Shown here: piece after piece, positions 24,589 through 33,353 of the stretch
Layout: every line of letters starts with the position of its first letter
Numbering within the stretch: the stretch's first letter is position 1
Assembly (NCBI GenBank): GCA_038239345.1
Contig: JBBSEX010000004.1
Location: 1-64,000, forward strand
DNA: 64,000 bases
Reading direction: 5' to 3'
Source of the DNA: JBBSEX01 sp038239345
GTDB taxonomy: Bacteria > Acidobacteriota > Terriglobia > Bryobacterales > Bryobacteraceae
Made by a program: the position numbers and the translations under genes
The notes under the pieces: generated by a model
Databases searched by the model: none
What the model was told of the DNA's origin: nothing
What the model saw: only the letters and a program-made list of their open reading frames with translations

Positions 24589-25395
24589 ATGAGGAAGCTG
24601 ATCGTCAATGCCGACGATTTTGGTTTCACGCGCGACGTGAACGCCGGAATCGTCAACGCCCATCGCGATGGAATACTAACCGCAACTACTTTGATGGCTA
24701 ACGGAGATGCATTCGACGATGCCGTTCGTCTGGCGGGCGAAAATCCCCGGCTCGATATCGGGGTTCACCTGGTCCTGATCGGCGGACGTTCCCTGCTTCC
24801 CGGCAATCGCCCGCTGCCCAACTCAGTAGCCCGGTTTCTCCGCCAAGTAGCCCTGCGGGACATCGAAATTGAAAACGAATTGACCGCGCAAATCGACAGG
24901 ATTCTCGCTGCTGGAGTACATCCAACGCACCTTGACACACACAAGCACACACACCTTCTTCCGCCGGTGCTGGACATTGTCGCCAGACTGTCGCAGCGAT
25001 ACAAAATCCCCTGGGTGCGGCGTCCGTTTGACTTTCCTCAGCAGCCCGGCGAGGTTCATTGGACCAGGAAGACCGTCAGCCGTTCTTTCAATACTGTCCG
25101 CCGGCGCTTTCACCGGGTGCTGGCGGAACATCATTGCCGCACCACCGATCACTTTGCTGGATTTCAAATCACCGGCCAATTCACCGCTTCCGGCGTCGCC
25201 GAACTCATCCGATCGCTGCCCGATGGCTCAACGGAGTTCATGTGCCATCCGGGATTTTGCGGTGGCGAATTGCTTGCCGCCAGTACCCGCCTCAAGGAAT
25301 CCCGCGAAGCTGAGTTGCGGGCCTTGACGTCACCGGAAGCTCGCTCGGCCCTACTGGAATCCGGCGTTGCACTCGCGCGCTATGGTGATTTATAA
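24589..25395 (+). CDS. YdjC/ChbG/HpnK-family carbohydrate deacetylase
   Basis: A 268-residue protein beginning LIVNADDFGFT, which holds the first metal-binding Asp residues of the YdjC family. A later HPTHLDTHKHTHLLP segment supplies the metal-binding His residues, and CHPG near residue 214 completes the site. The family removes acetyl groups from N-acetylated sugars such as diacetylchitobiose (ChbG) or from glycosylated hopanoid lipids (HpnK). It follows mlaD by 13 bases, so it may be co-transcribed with the lipid transporter, which favours a lipid-linked substrate slightly. No hopanoid genes are present in the window, so HpnK cannot be asserted. Confidence 0.83.
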   Translation: MRKLIVNADDFGFTRDVNAGIVNAHRDGILTATTLMANGDAFDDAVRLAGENPRLDIGVHLVLIGGRSLLPGNRPLPNSVARFLRQVALRDIEIENELTAQIDRILAAGVHPTHLDTHKHTHLLPPVLDIVARLSQRYKIPWVRRPFDFPQQPGEVHWTRKTVSRSFNTVRRRFHRVLAEHHCRTTDHFAGFQITGQFTASGVAELIRSLPDGSTEFMCHPGFCGGELLAASTRLKESREAELRALTSPEARSALLESGVALARYGDL

Positions 25396-25425
25396 CTTGT
25401 TGAGACCATCTCTCGGTAGGGCATC

Positions 25426-26730
25426 ATGATTGAAAACGAAGTCTTCGACCGTATGCGGTCGGATTGGAACGATCGAGCGAAAGAAGATGCGAGCTATTAC
25501 GTCGCATTCGGCCGCCGCGATCAGTCCAGTGAGGAATTCTTTGCCACTGGCGATGAGGTGGTGAAGGGCATCGAGTGGGAGATGAAACGTCTTCCGGCGG
25601 CGTCCGCGGCGTCTCGCCGGGGCCTGGAAATCGGCTGTGGACCGGGGCGTCTTCTGCGTCCGCTAAGCCGCCTCTTCGGTGAGATTCACGGCGTCGATGT
25701 CGCGGATGAGATGATTGCCCGGGCAAAGGAAAATCTGCATGGAATTCCTCATGCTCATGCTCATGTCACCAACGGCGCCAGCCTCGCGGCATTCGCCGAC
25801 AGCTCCTTCGATGTAGTGTATTCCTACGCCGTCTTTCAACATATTCCCAGCCGTGAAGTGGTGCTCGAATACTTGCGCGAGACCCATCGGGTGTTGAAAA
25901 CCGGCGGCATCCTTCGCGCGCAAATCAATGGCCTGCCCCAAACATTTCCGCGTTACGACACCTGGAGCGGCGTTCGATTCACTAAGGAGGACTTGATGGA
26001 CTTCGCTCGCGATCGCAATTTCCAGGTCTTGTCTTTCGAGGGCGTTTCCACGCAGTACATGTGGACGACGTGGCGGAAGCGCGAGTCCGGCTTTTCACCA
26101 CCGGCGCCGGAAAACCCGGGTGCTACTATCCGCCGCGTTACCAATGCCGATAGCTCAGAACCGGTGGCGCCGAATCGGGGCCGCCACGCCGCGGTTTCCA
26201 TTTGGATATCTAACCTTCATCCCGAATATGGATTGGATGGACTGCAAGCTATTATCGGCGGCCAGGAAGGTACGGTCACCTATATCGGTGCGGCCGATCA
26301 TGCCGGTTTGCGCCAGGTAAACGTCATCCTTCCGAACCTGAACCAGACCGGCCTTGTTCCGGTGCAGCTCTTCTGGAAAAGCCGGCCGGCTTGCGAGAAA
26401 GGAACGCTGCGAGTGATCCCCGCAGGCCCCCAGGTGGTGCGCCTGCTCTCTGTCAGCGATGGCATCAACCTGCTATCGGCCACGACGATTGAGACGCGCT
26501 GCGTGAAAGTTTCGATGGAAGAAGTGGAGCATCCCGAACAGTTCTCCGCCGCGGTCGGCCATATTCCGGTGGAACATTGGGAAAGCTTTTGCACCGATCC
26601 GCAAACGCAGCGATACGAGGTGAATTTCGATCTTCCCGAAGCCGTGGGCAGCGGCGAGCATCAATTGCATCTGCGGATGGGACGCCGTAATTTTCCAGCA
26701 ATCGCTATTCGCGTTGGAGCCGCAAGCTAG
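25426..26730 (+). CDS. Class I methyltransferase fused to Ig-like (TIG-type) domains
   Basis: A 434-residue protein. Residues 60-165 form a SAM-dependent methyltransferase with GLEIGCGPGRLL, IHGVDVADEMI and YAVFQHIP. Residues 252-335 look like a TIG/Ig-type beta domain: DGLQAIIGGQEGTVTYIG, then LRQVNVILPNL and a hydrophobic VPVQLFW strand, similar to domains usually found in exported acidobacterial proteins. A further beta-rich part occupies 338-431. There is no signal peptide, so the beta domains are probably cytoplasmic and may bind the sugar or lipid being methylated. The substrate is unknown; surface glycan genes nearby (O-antigen ligase, convergent) suggest glycan modification. Confidence 0.75.
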   Translation: MIENEVFDRMRSDWNDRAKEDASYYVAFGRRDQSSEEFFATGDEVVKGIEWEMKRLPAASAASRRGLEIGCGPGRLLRPLSRLFGEIHGVDVADEMIARAKENLHGIPHAHAHVTNGASLAAFADSSFDVVYSYAVFQHIPSREVVLEYLRETHRVLKTGGILRAQINGLPQTFPRYDTWSGVRFTKEDLMDFARDRNFQVLSFEGVSTQYMWTTWRKRESGFSPPAPENPGATIRRVTNADSSEPVAPNRGRHAAVSIWISNLHPEYGLDGLQAIIGGQEGTVTYIGAADHAGLRQVNVILPNLNQTGLVPVQLFWKSRPACEKGTLRVIPAGPQVVRLLSVSDGINLLSATTIETRCVKVSMEEVEHPEQFSAAVGHIPVEHWESFCTDPQTQRYEVNFDLPEAVGSGEHQLHLRMGRRNFPAIAIRVGAAS

Positions 26731-27449
26731 AGAGTAATCCCGCCGTCGACTGACAGCACTTGACCCGTGATGTAACTATCGGGCTCCAGCAGGAATTCTA
26801 CAGCGCGGGCGATATCCTCCGCCCTGCCGAAACGCGAGATCGTTCCATCATCCAGATAGCGGTTATACTTTCCCGTCGCGATACTCGCCTGCGCCATGCC
26901 CGCATCCATGACACCGGGAGCGATAATGTTGACGCGTATATTGAATGCTCCACGGCATTCCTTGGCCAGTATCCGGCCACCGTGGATCAAGGCAGCTTTT
27001 GGCGCCCCATAAATCGCCGACCCGGCGAACAGAGCCACGGCCTGCATCGTGGAAATCAAAACGATTGCCCCCGCCGTCTTAGTTGCGCGAAGACGTTCGG
27101 CAGCTTCCCTGGCGAGCAACAGCGGCCCCATATAGTTCACGGCATGAGAGCGTAACATCGCGTCTTCCGCCGAATCACCCGGGGCAACGCGTGCCGGATC
27201 GCCGGTAAAGACCACCAAGCCATAGAGGTCTCGCGCCGCATCCAGAAGCCTCGCGCGATCCTCCGCTTTGGTGATATCCGCTTGCACAATGGTCGCGACC
27301 GGAGCTAGTTTCCGCGCTCTCTCCGCATTGGAACAGTAGGAGACCACGATTTGAGCGCCGCGCTTTCCCAGGCTCGCCGCGGTCGCCGAGCCGAGCCCGC
27401 CGCTTCCGCCAGCAAGGATAATGCACCGCCCGGAGAGCGCGTCAGGCAA
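26727..27449 (-). CDS. Short-chain dehydrogenase/reductase (FabG-like)
   Basis: A 240-residue classical SDR. The NAD(P)-binding motif reads LAGGSGGLGSATA, the catalytic Tyr-x-x-x-Lys is YGAPK near residue 147, a Ser-Thr pair lies just upstream (VLISTMQAV), and the C-terminal TGQVLSVDGGITL is typical of FabG-type reductases. The substrate is unknown. The start is TTG at 27449, with GGGG about seven bases upstream and eight bases of overlap with the O-antigen ligase gene; no ATG is available near the conserved N-terminus. Its stop overlaps that of the convergent methyltransferase by four bases. Confidence 0.85.
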   Translation of the reverse strand: MPDALSGRCIILAGGSGGLGSATAASLGKRGAQIVVSYCSNAERARKLAPVATIVQADITKAEDRARLLDAARDLYGLVVFTGDPARVAPGDSAEDAMLRSHAVNYMGPLLLAREAAERLRATKTAGAIVLISTMQAVALFAGSAIYGAPKAALIHGGRILAKECRGAFNIRVNIIAPGVMDAGMAQASIATGKYNRYLDDGTISRFGRAEDIARAVEFLLEPDSYITGQVLSVDGGITL

Positions 27450-28722
27450 GCTGGTCCCCTTCCGTCGGATAACGCGCAGCCAGGTAACCGGCGGCCATCA
27501 CGACAAGGAAGATCGTCAGCACTTCGCTGTCTCCAAGATTCATTTCCATAAACCCGGACACCATAATGGCGATCAATGTGGCAATCGCGCCGTGCAGAAT
27601 AAAGCGCGCATTGCCGGTCGCCTTACTCAAGGCGCGTGCAAAATCCCGAAACATCTGCCCCAGAATCCATAACATAATCAGCATCACGGGAATTCCCCGC
27701 TCCGCCGAATATTGCAGATAAATATTATGCATATGGCCATACCATCCGGTGGGCAGCGGCCGCGGAACGTCGCGCGGCACATACTCCAGGAAATGACGCC
27801 CCACTTCTTCCGGACCCACTCCAAACCACGGATGAGCTTTCACCATCTCTAACCCTGTGCGCCAGAGGACGATCCGATGTTGGTTGGAATCGGTGTCTCC
27901 ATGCGGGGCGAACGAGGAAACAAAACGCTCACGGACATTCCCGATATTAATCCAAAGCATCAGCCCCAGAAGGGCCGGCGCCACAAGCAGCAGCCAACGG
28001 CGCCAGTGCCAGAGGAGATAGCACATCCCGCAGGCCGTACCGAGCCAGATGCTGCGCGTTTCGCCAAGGTAAATCGAAATCGCCAGGAAGCCGAAGGCGA
28101 TCCACAGCCATACCGGTTTGAACAACCAATTTTGCCGGCGAACGGGTTCGGGAAACCACGACGGACGCTGCTCGCGCCATGCCGCTCCAAAAAACAGCAG
28201 CGCCGCAACCATCAGGAGTACCACCATTTGTAAACCACCGAAGGTCATCCAGTGACTCATGAACCCGGTGGTTCTATCGCCCACGTAATACTGATAAAAA
28301 TCGCGATGCAATTCACGCGCTTCTTCAAAGCGCTCGGCGAACTGTTCAATACTCCAGACGGCGGCCGCAGTCGCAATCAGCGCCCAGAATACGACCAACC
28401 CTTTAATCTGCGTGAGCCGGTCGAACGTACTGTAGACCAGAAAGAAAATCAGGAAGACGAAAAATTTCTTCACCTGTGGCCACCCCGCCGCCGGTTCCGG
28501 GGAAAGCGCCAGCGAAATCATCGTACCGGCGAAAAATAACGCCAGTGGTAACCACACGGGCGGCAATCGCCAGCGGCTCCGGCTGATAAGAAACGTAGCC
28601 AGGGAAGCACCCAACAAAATCTGCGAGATCGCGATGGAAAATAAGACGCATGCCGCTGAAGCCGCCACCAGATAAAATGCGGCGTCGCGCGACTGCCGTT
28701 GCCAGATCGGGGAATCGGTCAT
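27442..28722 (-). CDS. O-antigen ligase/polymerase family membrane protein (Wzy/WaaL)
   Basis: A 426-residue protein with about ten to twelve membrane helices and the large loop before the last helices that defines the O-antigen ligase family. The loop contains HRIVLWRTGLEMVKAHPWFGVGPEEV, including the conserved H-P-hydrophobic-G-hydrophobic-G segment, followed by HNIYLQYSAERGIP. Members either polymerise O-units or ligate them to lipid A or other acceptors in the periplasm. Together with the glycosyltransferases at the start of the window it fits polysaccharide export, though it is 17 kb away. Polymerase and ligase cannot be told apart from sequence alone. Confidence 0.85.
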   Translation of the reverse strand: MTDSPIWQRQSRDAAFYLVAASAACVLFSIAISQILLGASLATFLISRSRWRLPPVWLPLALFFAGTMISLALSPEPAAGWPQVKKFFVFLIFFLVYSTFDRLTQIKGLVVFWALIATAAAVWSIEQFAERFEEARELHRDFYQYYVGDRTTGFMSHWMTFGGLQMVVLLMVAALLFFGAAWREQRPSWFPEPVRRQNWLFKPVWLWIAFGFLAISIYLGETRSIWLGTACGMCYLLWHWRRWLLLVAPALLGLMLWINIGNVRERFVSSFAPHGDTDSNQHRIVLWRTGLEMVKAHPWFGVGPEEVGRHFLEYVPRDVPRPLPTGWYGHMHNIYLQYSAERGIPVMLIMLWILGQMFRDFARALSKATGNARFILHGAIATLIAIMVSGFMEMNLGDSEVLTIFLVVMAAGYLAARYPTEGDQLA

Positions 28723-28764
28723 ATTTCGGGTTTCGTTGCCAGTATGCCAGAATGAATGTCACAC

Positions 28765-29247
28765 ATGGAGATTTACCTGCTTCGACACGGCATTGCCGAG
28801 GACGGCGTGGGTATGCGTGACGCGGACCGCGCGCTTACTTCCGAAGGTAAGAAGAAGTTGCGCGAAACCCTGCGCGTGGCGCAAATTGCCGAGGTTTCTC
28901 CGGCACTAATTTTGTCCAGCCCCTATCGCCGGGCTTGGGAAACAGCGCAGATCGCAGCGGAGATTCTGGGGTATAAACAGGAAATTCTGAAGACCCGCGC
29001 GCTGACGCCTGGATCGGCGCCGAAGCTTGTGTGGGAGGAAGTTCGCGAACAACAGGAGTTGGCGGACTTGCTATTGGTAGGGCATGCACCCTTGTTCAGC
29101 AGCCTGACCGGATATCTGCTGGGAGTGCCCGAACTGCAGGTCGATTTCAAAAAGGGAACGTTGGTGCGAATAGACTGCGATCGGTTCGGCCCGGAGCCGC
29201 GGGGAACACTCCGCTGGATGATGGTACCGAAACTTGCGGTTCGGTGA
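28765..29247 (+). CDS. sixA: SixA-like phosphohistidine phosphatase
   Basis: A 160-residue protein of the histidine phosphatase superfamily, SixA branch. It begins with MEIYLLRHGIAED, containing the RHG motif whose His is phosphorylated during catalysis. SSPYRRAWETAQ follows near residue 52, and LLVGHAPLFSSL near 110 supplies the second catalytic His. SixA removes phosphate from histidine on phosphotransfer proteins. ATG 28765 gives the usual family N-terminus; in-frame ATG 28756 would add three residues. It is divergent from the O-antigen ligase gene, with the start regions only about 40 bases apart. Confidence 0.82.
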   Translation: MEIYLLRHGIAEDGVGMRDADRALTSEGKKKLRETLRVAQIAEVSPALILSSPYRRAWETAQIAAEILGYKQEILKTRALTPGSAPKLVWEEVREQQELADLLLVGHAPLFSSLTGYLLGVPELQVDFKKGTLVRIDCDRFGPEPRGTLRWMMVPKLAVR

Positions 29248-29250
29248 GCT

Positions 29251-29646
29251 CTAATGCAATCGCAATTCCGATTTGGAATGGCCGTTGTCCAACGTTTTTG
29301 TAAGTCGATTGGTAGCCCGGGCTACCAGGCGGCGCGGGTCAAGTAAATGCTGTGGCCGGTAACTGCGTAAAGACCAATGGGATCCGGGTTCGAATTCTAC
29401 ACCCAGAAAATAGCCAATTTCACGGTATACGCAATACCGAACCCGTCCCAATAGCTCCCCTTTGGGGTATGAAATCCGAATCGTCGATTGGGGCGGAATA
29501 GGCCTATCAACCTGTAAACACGCACCCGAAAGGGAAATATCTTCCAAATTCGCGACCGTCCGGCGAGTTCGCCCGGTCTTGTCCTTCCACTGGAGGTCTA
29601 CCAGATCGGCACACAACAGTCTCGGTTCTATACGCCTATCTAGCAT
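29251..29646 (-). CDS. PilZ-domain protein (putative c-di-GMP receptor)
   Basis: A 131-residue single-domain protein. The RRIEPR motif at residues 4-9 and EDISLSGACL near 34-43 match the two c-di-GMP-contacting motifs of PilZ (R-x-x-x-R and D/N-x-S-x-x-G). A later strand, GYFLGVEFE, is the usual closing motif. It may read out c-di-GMP to control surface or secretion functions, but its partner is unknown. It lies convergently with sixA, three bases between stops, and is divergent from the membrane protein gene at 29845. Confidence 0.82.
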   Translation of the reverse strand: MLDRRIEPRLLCADLVDLQWKDKTGRTRRTVANLEDISLSGACLQVDRPIPPQSTIRISYPKGELLGRVRYCVYREIGYFLGVEFEPGSHWSLRSYRPQHLLDPRRLVARATNRLTKTLDNGHSKSELRLH

Positions 29647-29844
29647 GCTTATATACCTTTATCGGCGGGGATTGGGAAATAATTAACGCATCCGGGGGCC
29701 ACAATTTCACCTTAGATCCCAAATAGAGCCATTTACATACCACCAACTAAGGGTAGTACTATGCCATCCATAGTTTGGGCTCTTTAGTACTGAAGGTACC
29801 ATGCACTGCTTTCCGATCATACTGCCGATACTATCTGTTGGACT

Positions 29845-30537
29845 ATGTCTAGTTTCATCCCGGCTGTAGCGGAAGAATGGAAAAACACCCTGTTTCGAGC
29901 CGGCATCGGCCGAGCGGGTGGATTTCGTTCCATCCTGATCAATCTAATGGTGTCGGTCATCTTTGGCATTCTGATTCCCTGGTATAAAGGGTTTGACTTC
30001 CTTGATCCCGTGATGGTTTCGGCTTACGCATTTCTATCGCTCCTTTTTGTGACGCCCGCTACCAGCGAAGCCATGGCCGCTGGAGATCGCGTTCAGAGTT
30101 GGACCCGCTTAATGGCGAAATTATTCGCCGCCGCGCTCTACGGCTGGGCCATCAGCGTCGTAATACTCCTGCTCGGCCTGATCACGGTAAATGCCGCAAA
30201 TTGGTTGGGGTACCCCGTCGTTCCCGATCGTCAGCTACTTCTGGCCGTTCTTTTTGCCAGCTTACTGGGCTCCATTTTTGTAGCGTCGGCAGGCGGGGCG
30301 GCGGCAATCCTCTTTTCCGCTCCAACCGCTAAAACGATCCTCCGCTTCGGATTTTTAGGGGTCCTGCTATTGTTTCTGCTTCTAACCCGGTTCGGACCGG
30401 AAGCCTGGCAGGCTGCGTTCACAAAACAACTGACGGATAGCGGGATCATTCGTCTGGCGCTGATCGCCTCGGCCGTCTTTGCAATCCTCGATATCGCGTT
30501 AATGGCCGTGCTGCGGGCGCCGTTTCAACGCGCCTGA
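29845..30537 (+). CDS. Integral membrane protein of unknown function
   Basis: A 230-residue protein with about six predicted membrane helices (for example near 33-47, 58-73, 88-110, 125-150, 160-178 and 198-220). No motif that I recognise is present; the overall shape resembles an ABC-2-type permease or an exporter subunit, but there is no ATPase gene next to it. It begins with ATG 29845, about 200 bases from the divergent PilZ gene, and is followed 42 bases later by the GHMP kinase. Function unassigned. Confidence 0.65.
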   Translation: MSSFIPAVAEEWKNTLFRAGIGRAGGFRSILINLMVSVIFGILIPWYKGFDFLDPVMVSAYAFLSLLFVTPATSEAMAAGDRVQSWTRLMAKLFAAALYGWAISVVILLLGLITVNAANWLGYPVVPDRQLLLAVLFASLLGSIFVASAGGAAAILFSAPTAKTILRFGFLGVLLLFLLLTRFGPEAWQAAFTKQLTDSGIIRLALIASAVFAILDIALMAVLRAPFQRA

Positions 30538-30579
30538 GCCTGTTCCGCCGAAATGGCTATACTGGGCGAAGCATAACTC

Positions 30580-31611
30580 ATGATCATTAGCGCGAAGTCT
30601 CCCTGCCGCGTCGATCTGGCCGGCTCCACGCTCGACATTTGGCCGCTTTATCTATATCACGACAACCCTGTCACCGTGAACTTTGCGGTGGACCGATACA
30701 CCACTTGCGTCATCGAAACACGCGCCGATGCGGAAATCCATTTGCGTTCGGAAGATTTGGTGGCGGATGAATTCTATCCGTCGTTAGCGGACCTGCAGGC
30801 TGCGAAAACCTATCGTCTGCCGCTGGCCGCCCACGTCGTGAAATTCTTCGCGCCAGAGATGGGCCTTTCCATTCACACCCATTCCGAGGCTCCGGCGGGC
30901 GCGGGTATTTCCGGGTCGTCGGCGCTGCTGATTGCCGCTTGTAGCGCCATGAATAAACTCCTGGCAACGGGATACCCGCTGGAGAAGATTCGCGAAATCG
31001 CCCAGAATATCGAATCCCGCGTCATTCGCGTCCCCACCGGATCGCAGGACTATTATCCGGCGATGTACGGCGGTGTCAGCGCTATTGAATTAGGGCCGGC
31101 GGGGATCAAGCGCGTGGCCCTCTCCGTCGATCCCGATGACCTGACGGAACGAACCGTACTTGCCTATACTGGTGAGCCGCGCAACTCCGGAATCAATAAC
31201 TGGGAAGTTACGAAGGCCCACATCAACGGCGACAAAACCGTGCACCGCAATTTCGATCAGATTGCCGCAATTGCAAACCTGATGCGAGCCGCGCTTGAGA
31301 ACAACGATTGGACGGAAGTTGCCCGCCTGCTACGGGAAGAATGGTCGTACCGCCGCAAGAATGCTCCGGGAATATCCACGCCCCTTATCGATCAGCTGGT
31401 GCTGGCAACCCGGCGGGCCGGTGCGGTAGGCGCGAAGGTCTGCGGAGCGGGTGGCGGTGGCTGTGTCTTATTCCTGGTGGAGCGCGGCGTGAAGGCCAAA
31501 GTCGCCGCCGCTATCGAGCGCGAAGGAGCCTCCGTTCTCGACGTCCAGGTGGCTCGTCAAGGTGTAAAGATCACAACCCAAAAAATGGCCGAAGCAGCCC
31601 TGGCCAGATAG
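30580..31611 (+). CDS. GHMP-family sugar kinase (HddA-like)
   Basis: A 343-residue GHMP kinase. It opens with SPCRVDLAGSTLDIWPLY, similar to heptose-7-phosphate kinases. The ATP-binding loop EAPAGAGISGSSALLIA lies near residue 102 and the C-terminal GHMP motif GAVGAKVCGAGGGGCVLF near residue 278. These enzymes phosphorylate a sugar or sugar phosphate on the anomeric carbon; HddA acts on D-glycero-alpha-D-manno-heptose 7-phosphate. The substrate is not certain since no other heptose-pathway gene is nearby. It is followed four bases later by the CPBP protease gene, so co-transcription is likely. Confidence 0.8.
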   Translation: MIISAKSPCRVDLAGSTLDIWPLYLYHDNPVTVNFAVDRYTTCVIETRADAEIHLRSEDLVADEFYPSLADLQAAKTYRLPLAAHVVKFFAPEMGLSIHTHSEAPAGAGISGSSALLIAACSAMNKLLATGYPLEKIREIAQNIESRVIRVPTGSQDYYPAMYGGVSAIELGPAGIKRVALSVDPDDLTERTVLAYTGEPRNSGINNWEVTKAHINGDKTVHRNFDQIAAIANLMRAALENNDWTEVARLLREEWSYRRKNAPGISTPLIDQLVLATRRAGAVGAKVCGAGGGGCVLFLVERGVKAKVAAAIEREGASVLDVQVARQGVKITTQKMAEAALAR

Positions 31612-31615
31612 CCAA

Positions 31616-32494
31616 ATGACCGATCAGATCCAGCCTGCGCCCGGTGGATTAACCAGAGCCAAGGTCCTTTCGCTGATCCTGCGCGTCGGCGTTTACATCT
31701 TCTTCGCCTACGCCGGCATGAATATATTGGCCTGGGCGATGTATCCGTTGGCGGGCTATATGGTGGCAGCGGCCCTGGGAACTTTCGCCTCCGCCGCTCT
31801 GGCCAACGCGATCGCCCTGCGAATCTGGGAACGAGGCCAACTCTCCGATATTGGCCTCGGGTGGACAACGGCCTCGCGGCGTAATCTGGTTGCTGGATTG
31901 GCCGGCGGCGCGGGAGCGGCCTTGTTCGTCCTGGTGCCGCCGATCGTCGCTCGCGTGGCGACCTTCGCGCCCGTTCCCGGTGAAACTTTTCGCTGGCCCA
32001 GTCTTCTATTCGTCACCATTGTCCTGATGTTTGGCGGCATCGGCGAGGAGATGCTGTTTCGCGGTTATGGCTTCCAGGTCTTGGTGGGCGCACTGGGGCC
32101 GTTCGCCACAATCCTGCCGGTAAGCGTTCTCTTCGGAATCGCCCACATGAGCAATCCCAACGCCACCACCATGGGCGTGATAAACACTGTCGGCTGGGGC
32201 ATCCTGCTCGGCTATGCGTTTATTCGCAGCGGCGATTTGTGGCTTTCCATCGGCCTTCATCTGGGTTGGAATTGGGTCATCCCGTTATTTGGCGTGAATC
32301 TCAGCGGGCTTACAATAGGGGTGACAGGCTACACGTTGCGTTGGTCGGTTGGTTCGCTATGGAGCGGCGGGGATTATGGGCCGGAAGGAAGTATACTCAC
32401 AACCGTCGCGATTATCCTTATGTTCTTCTACCTGCATCGCGCGCCAGTCGATGAACAACGTGCTTTTCTATTACAAAAAGCCGGGGAGGTTTGA
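31616..32494 (+). CDS. CPBP-family intramembrane metalloprotease (CAAX protease-like)
   Basis: A 292-residue membrane protein with about eight helices and the motifs of the CPBP/Abi family: GGIGEEMLFRGYGF (E-E-x-x-x-R), then FGIAHMSNPN with a conserved His, and LHLGWNW with the last His. These bind the metal and catalyse cleavage within the membrane in related proteins. The family does prenyl-protein processing in eukaryotes and bacteriocin self-immunity or regulation in bacteria; the target here is unknown. It is four bases downstream of the GHMP kinase and its TGA overlaps the start of the next gene (TGATG). Confidence 0.87.
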   Translation: MTDQIQPAPGGLTRAKVLSLILRVGVYIFFAYAGMNILAWAMYPLAGYMVAAALGTFASAALANAIALRIWERGQLSDIGLGWTTASRRNLVAGLAGGAGAALFVLVPPIVARVATFAPVPGETFRWPSLLFVTIVLMFGGIGEEMLFRGYGFQVLVGALGPFATILPVSVLFGIAHMSNPNATTMGVINTVGWGILLGYAFIRSGDLWLSIGLHLGWNWVIPLFGVNLSGLTIGVTGYTLRWSVGSLWSGGDYGPEGSILTTVAIILMFFYLHRAPVDEQRAFLLQKAGEV

Positions 32495-33306
32495 TGCCCG
32501 CAGCGATTTCTCCTAAAGTTCTTGCCGCGTTTTTGGCCGCCGCCGGATGCATGGACAATAGCCTATTCGCCGACACCAAAAAGCTTACCTTCGATGAACG
32601 CGTCGAGATCGTCCGTGGTTTGATGTCGGAATACGCCACGGTAAAAACTTTTCTTCCACGCTCCCGAAAGCCGCTCCCGTTTCACAGCGATGGCAATTAC
32701 GATAAGAAGCAATGGGCCGATCTGGGCAAGGAGTTAGGGCCAGCCGCGCGCGTCGGCGATCAGGTTCAGATCACCAGGGTGACGCTCGAAAACGAAAAGA
32801 TTCTGTTTGAGATCAACGGCGGCACCAAGGGCAAGAAGAAGTGGTATGAGCATATCGAAGTGGGCATGGGCAACAGCACTTCCCCAGTCTCCACCGACCA
32901 GAATTCCAATGCCCCCGGCGGCACCTATATCGCTCTGGAATTCGATAAGCCATTAAGCGCGATGCAGGCCGCCGACATCAAGAAGATGCTGGCGCCCATT
33001 CTCGATTTTGAAAAGCATACCGCCACTGAGCAGTTTACGGAACAGTTATCGCCGGAAGTGCAGAAGGCCATCAAAGAGAACAAAGCGATCGATGGCATGG
33101 ATCGCGAACAAGTGATCCTGGCTCTGGGAAAGCCGCGCACCAAGACCCGCGAAACCAAAGACGGCGTCGATCTGGAAGATTGGATTTACGGTAATCCCCC
33201 GGGCAAAATCACGTTCATCACGTTTCAGGGTTCGAAGGTAGTGAAGGTGAAGGACACCTACGCGAGCCTTGGCGGGTCTACAGTGCCTACTTCGCAAAAT
33301 CCGTAA
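32494..33306 (+). CDS. Exported BamE/SmpA-like protein
   Basis: A 270-residue protein with a probable signal segment (VLAAFLAAAGC, followed by Met-Asp; the Cys near residue 16 could be a lipobox Cys). The middle is of unknown fold. The C-terminal part, AIDGMDREQVILALGKP followed by DLEDWIYGNPPGKITFITFQGSKVVKV, resembles the small BamE/SmpA domain of outer-membrane assembly lipoproteins. ATG 32494 overlaps the preceding TGA and has GGGGAGG upstream; the TTG three bases before is less likely. It may be an outer-membrane or periplasmic lipoprotein; the precise function is not known. Confidence 0.65.
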   Translation: MPAAISPKVLAAFLAAAGCMDNSLFADTKKLTFDERVEIVRGLMSEYATVKTFLPRSRKPLPFHSDGNYDKKQWADLGKELGPAARVGDQVQITRVTLENEKILFEINGGTKGKKKWYEHIEVGMGNSTSPVSTDQNSNAPGGTYIALEFDKPLSAMQAADIKKMLAPILDFEKHTATEQFTEQLSPEVQKAIKENKAIDGMDREQVILALGKPRTKTRETKDGVDLEDWIYGNPPGKITFITFQGSKVVKVKDTYASLGGSTVPTSQNP

Positions 33307-33353
33307 ACGCCCGTTGCTTCATCGGTCCGCACGGCTTACAATTGGGCTCTCGT

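Noticed and set aside
29647..29844. Possible c-di-GMP riboswitch or other element next to the PilZ gene
   Set aside because: Only a short AGAGCC/GGCTCT match and weak repeats are present; no riboswitch core motif could be recognised.
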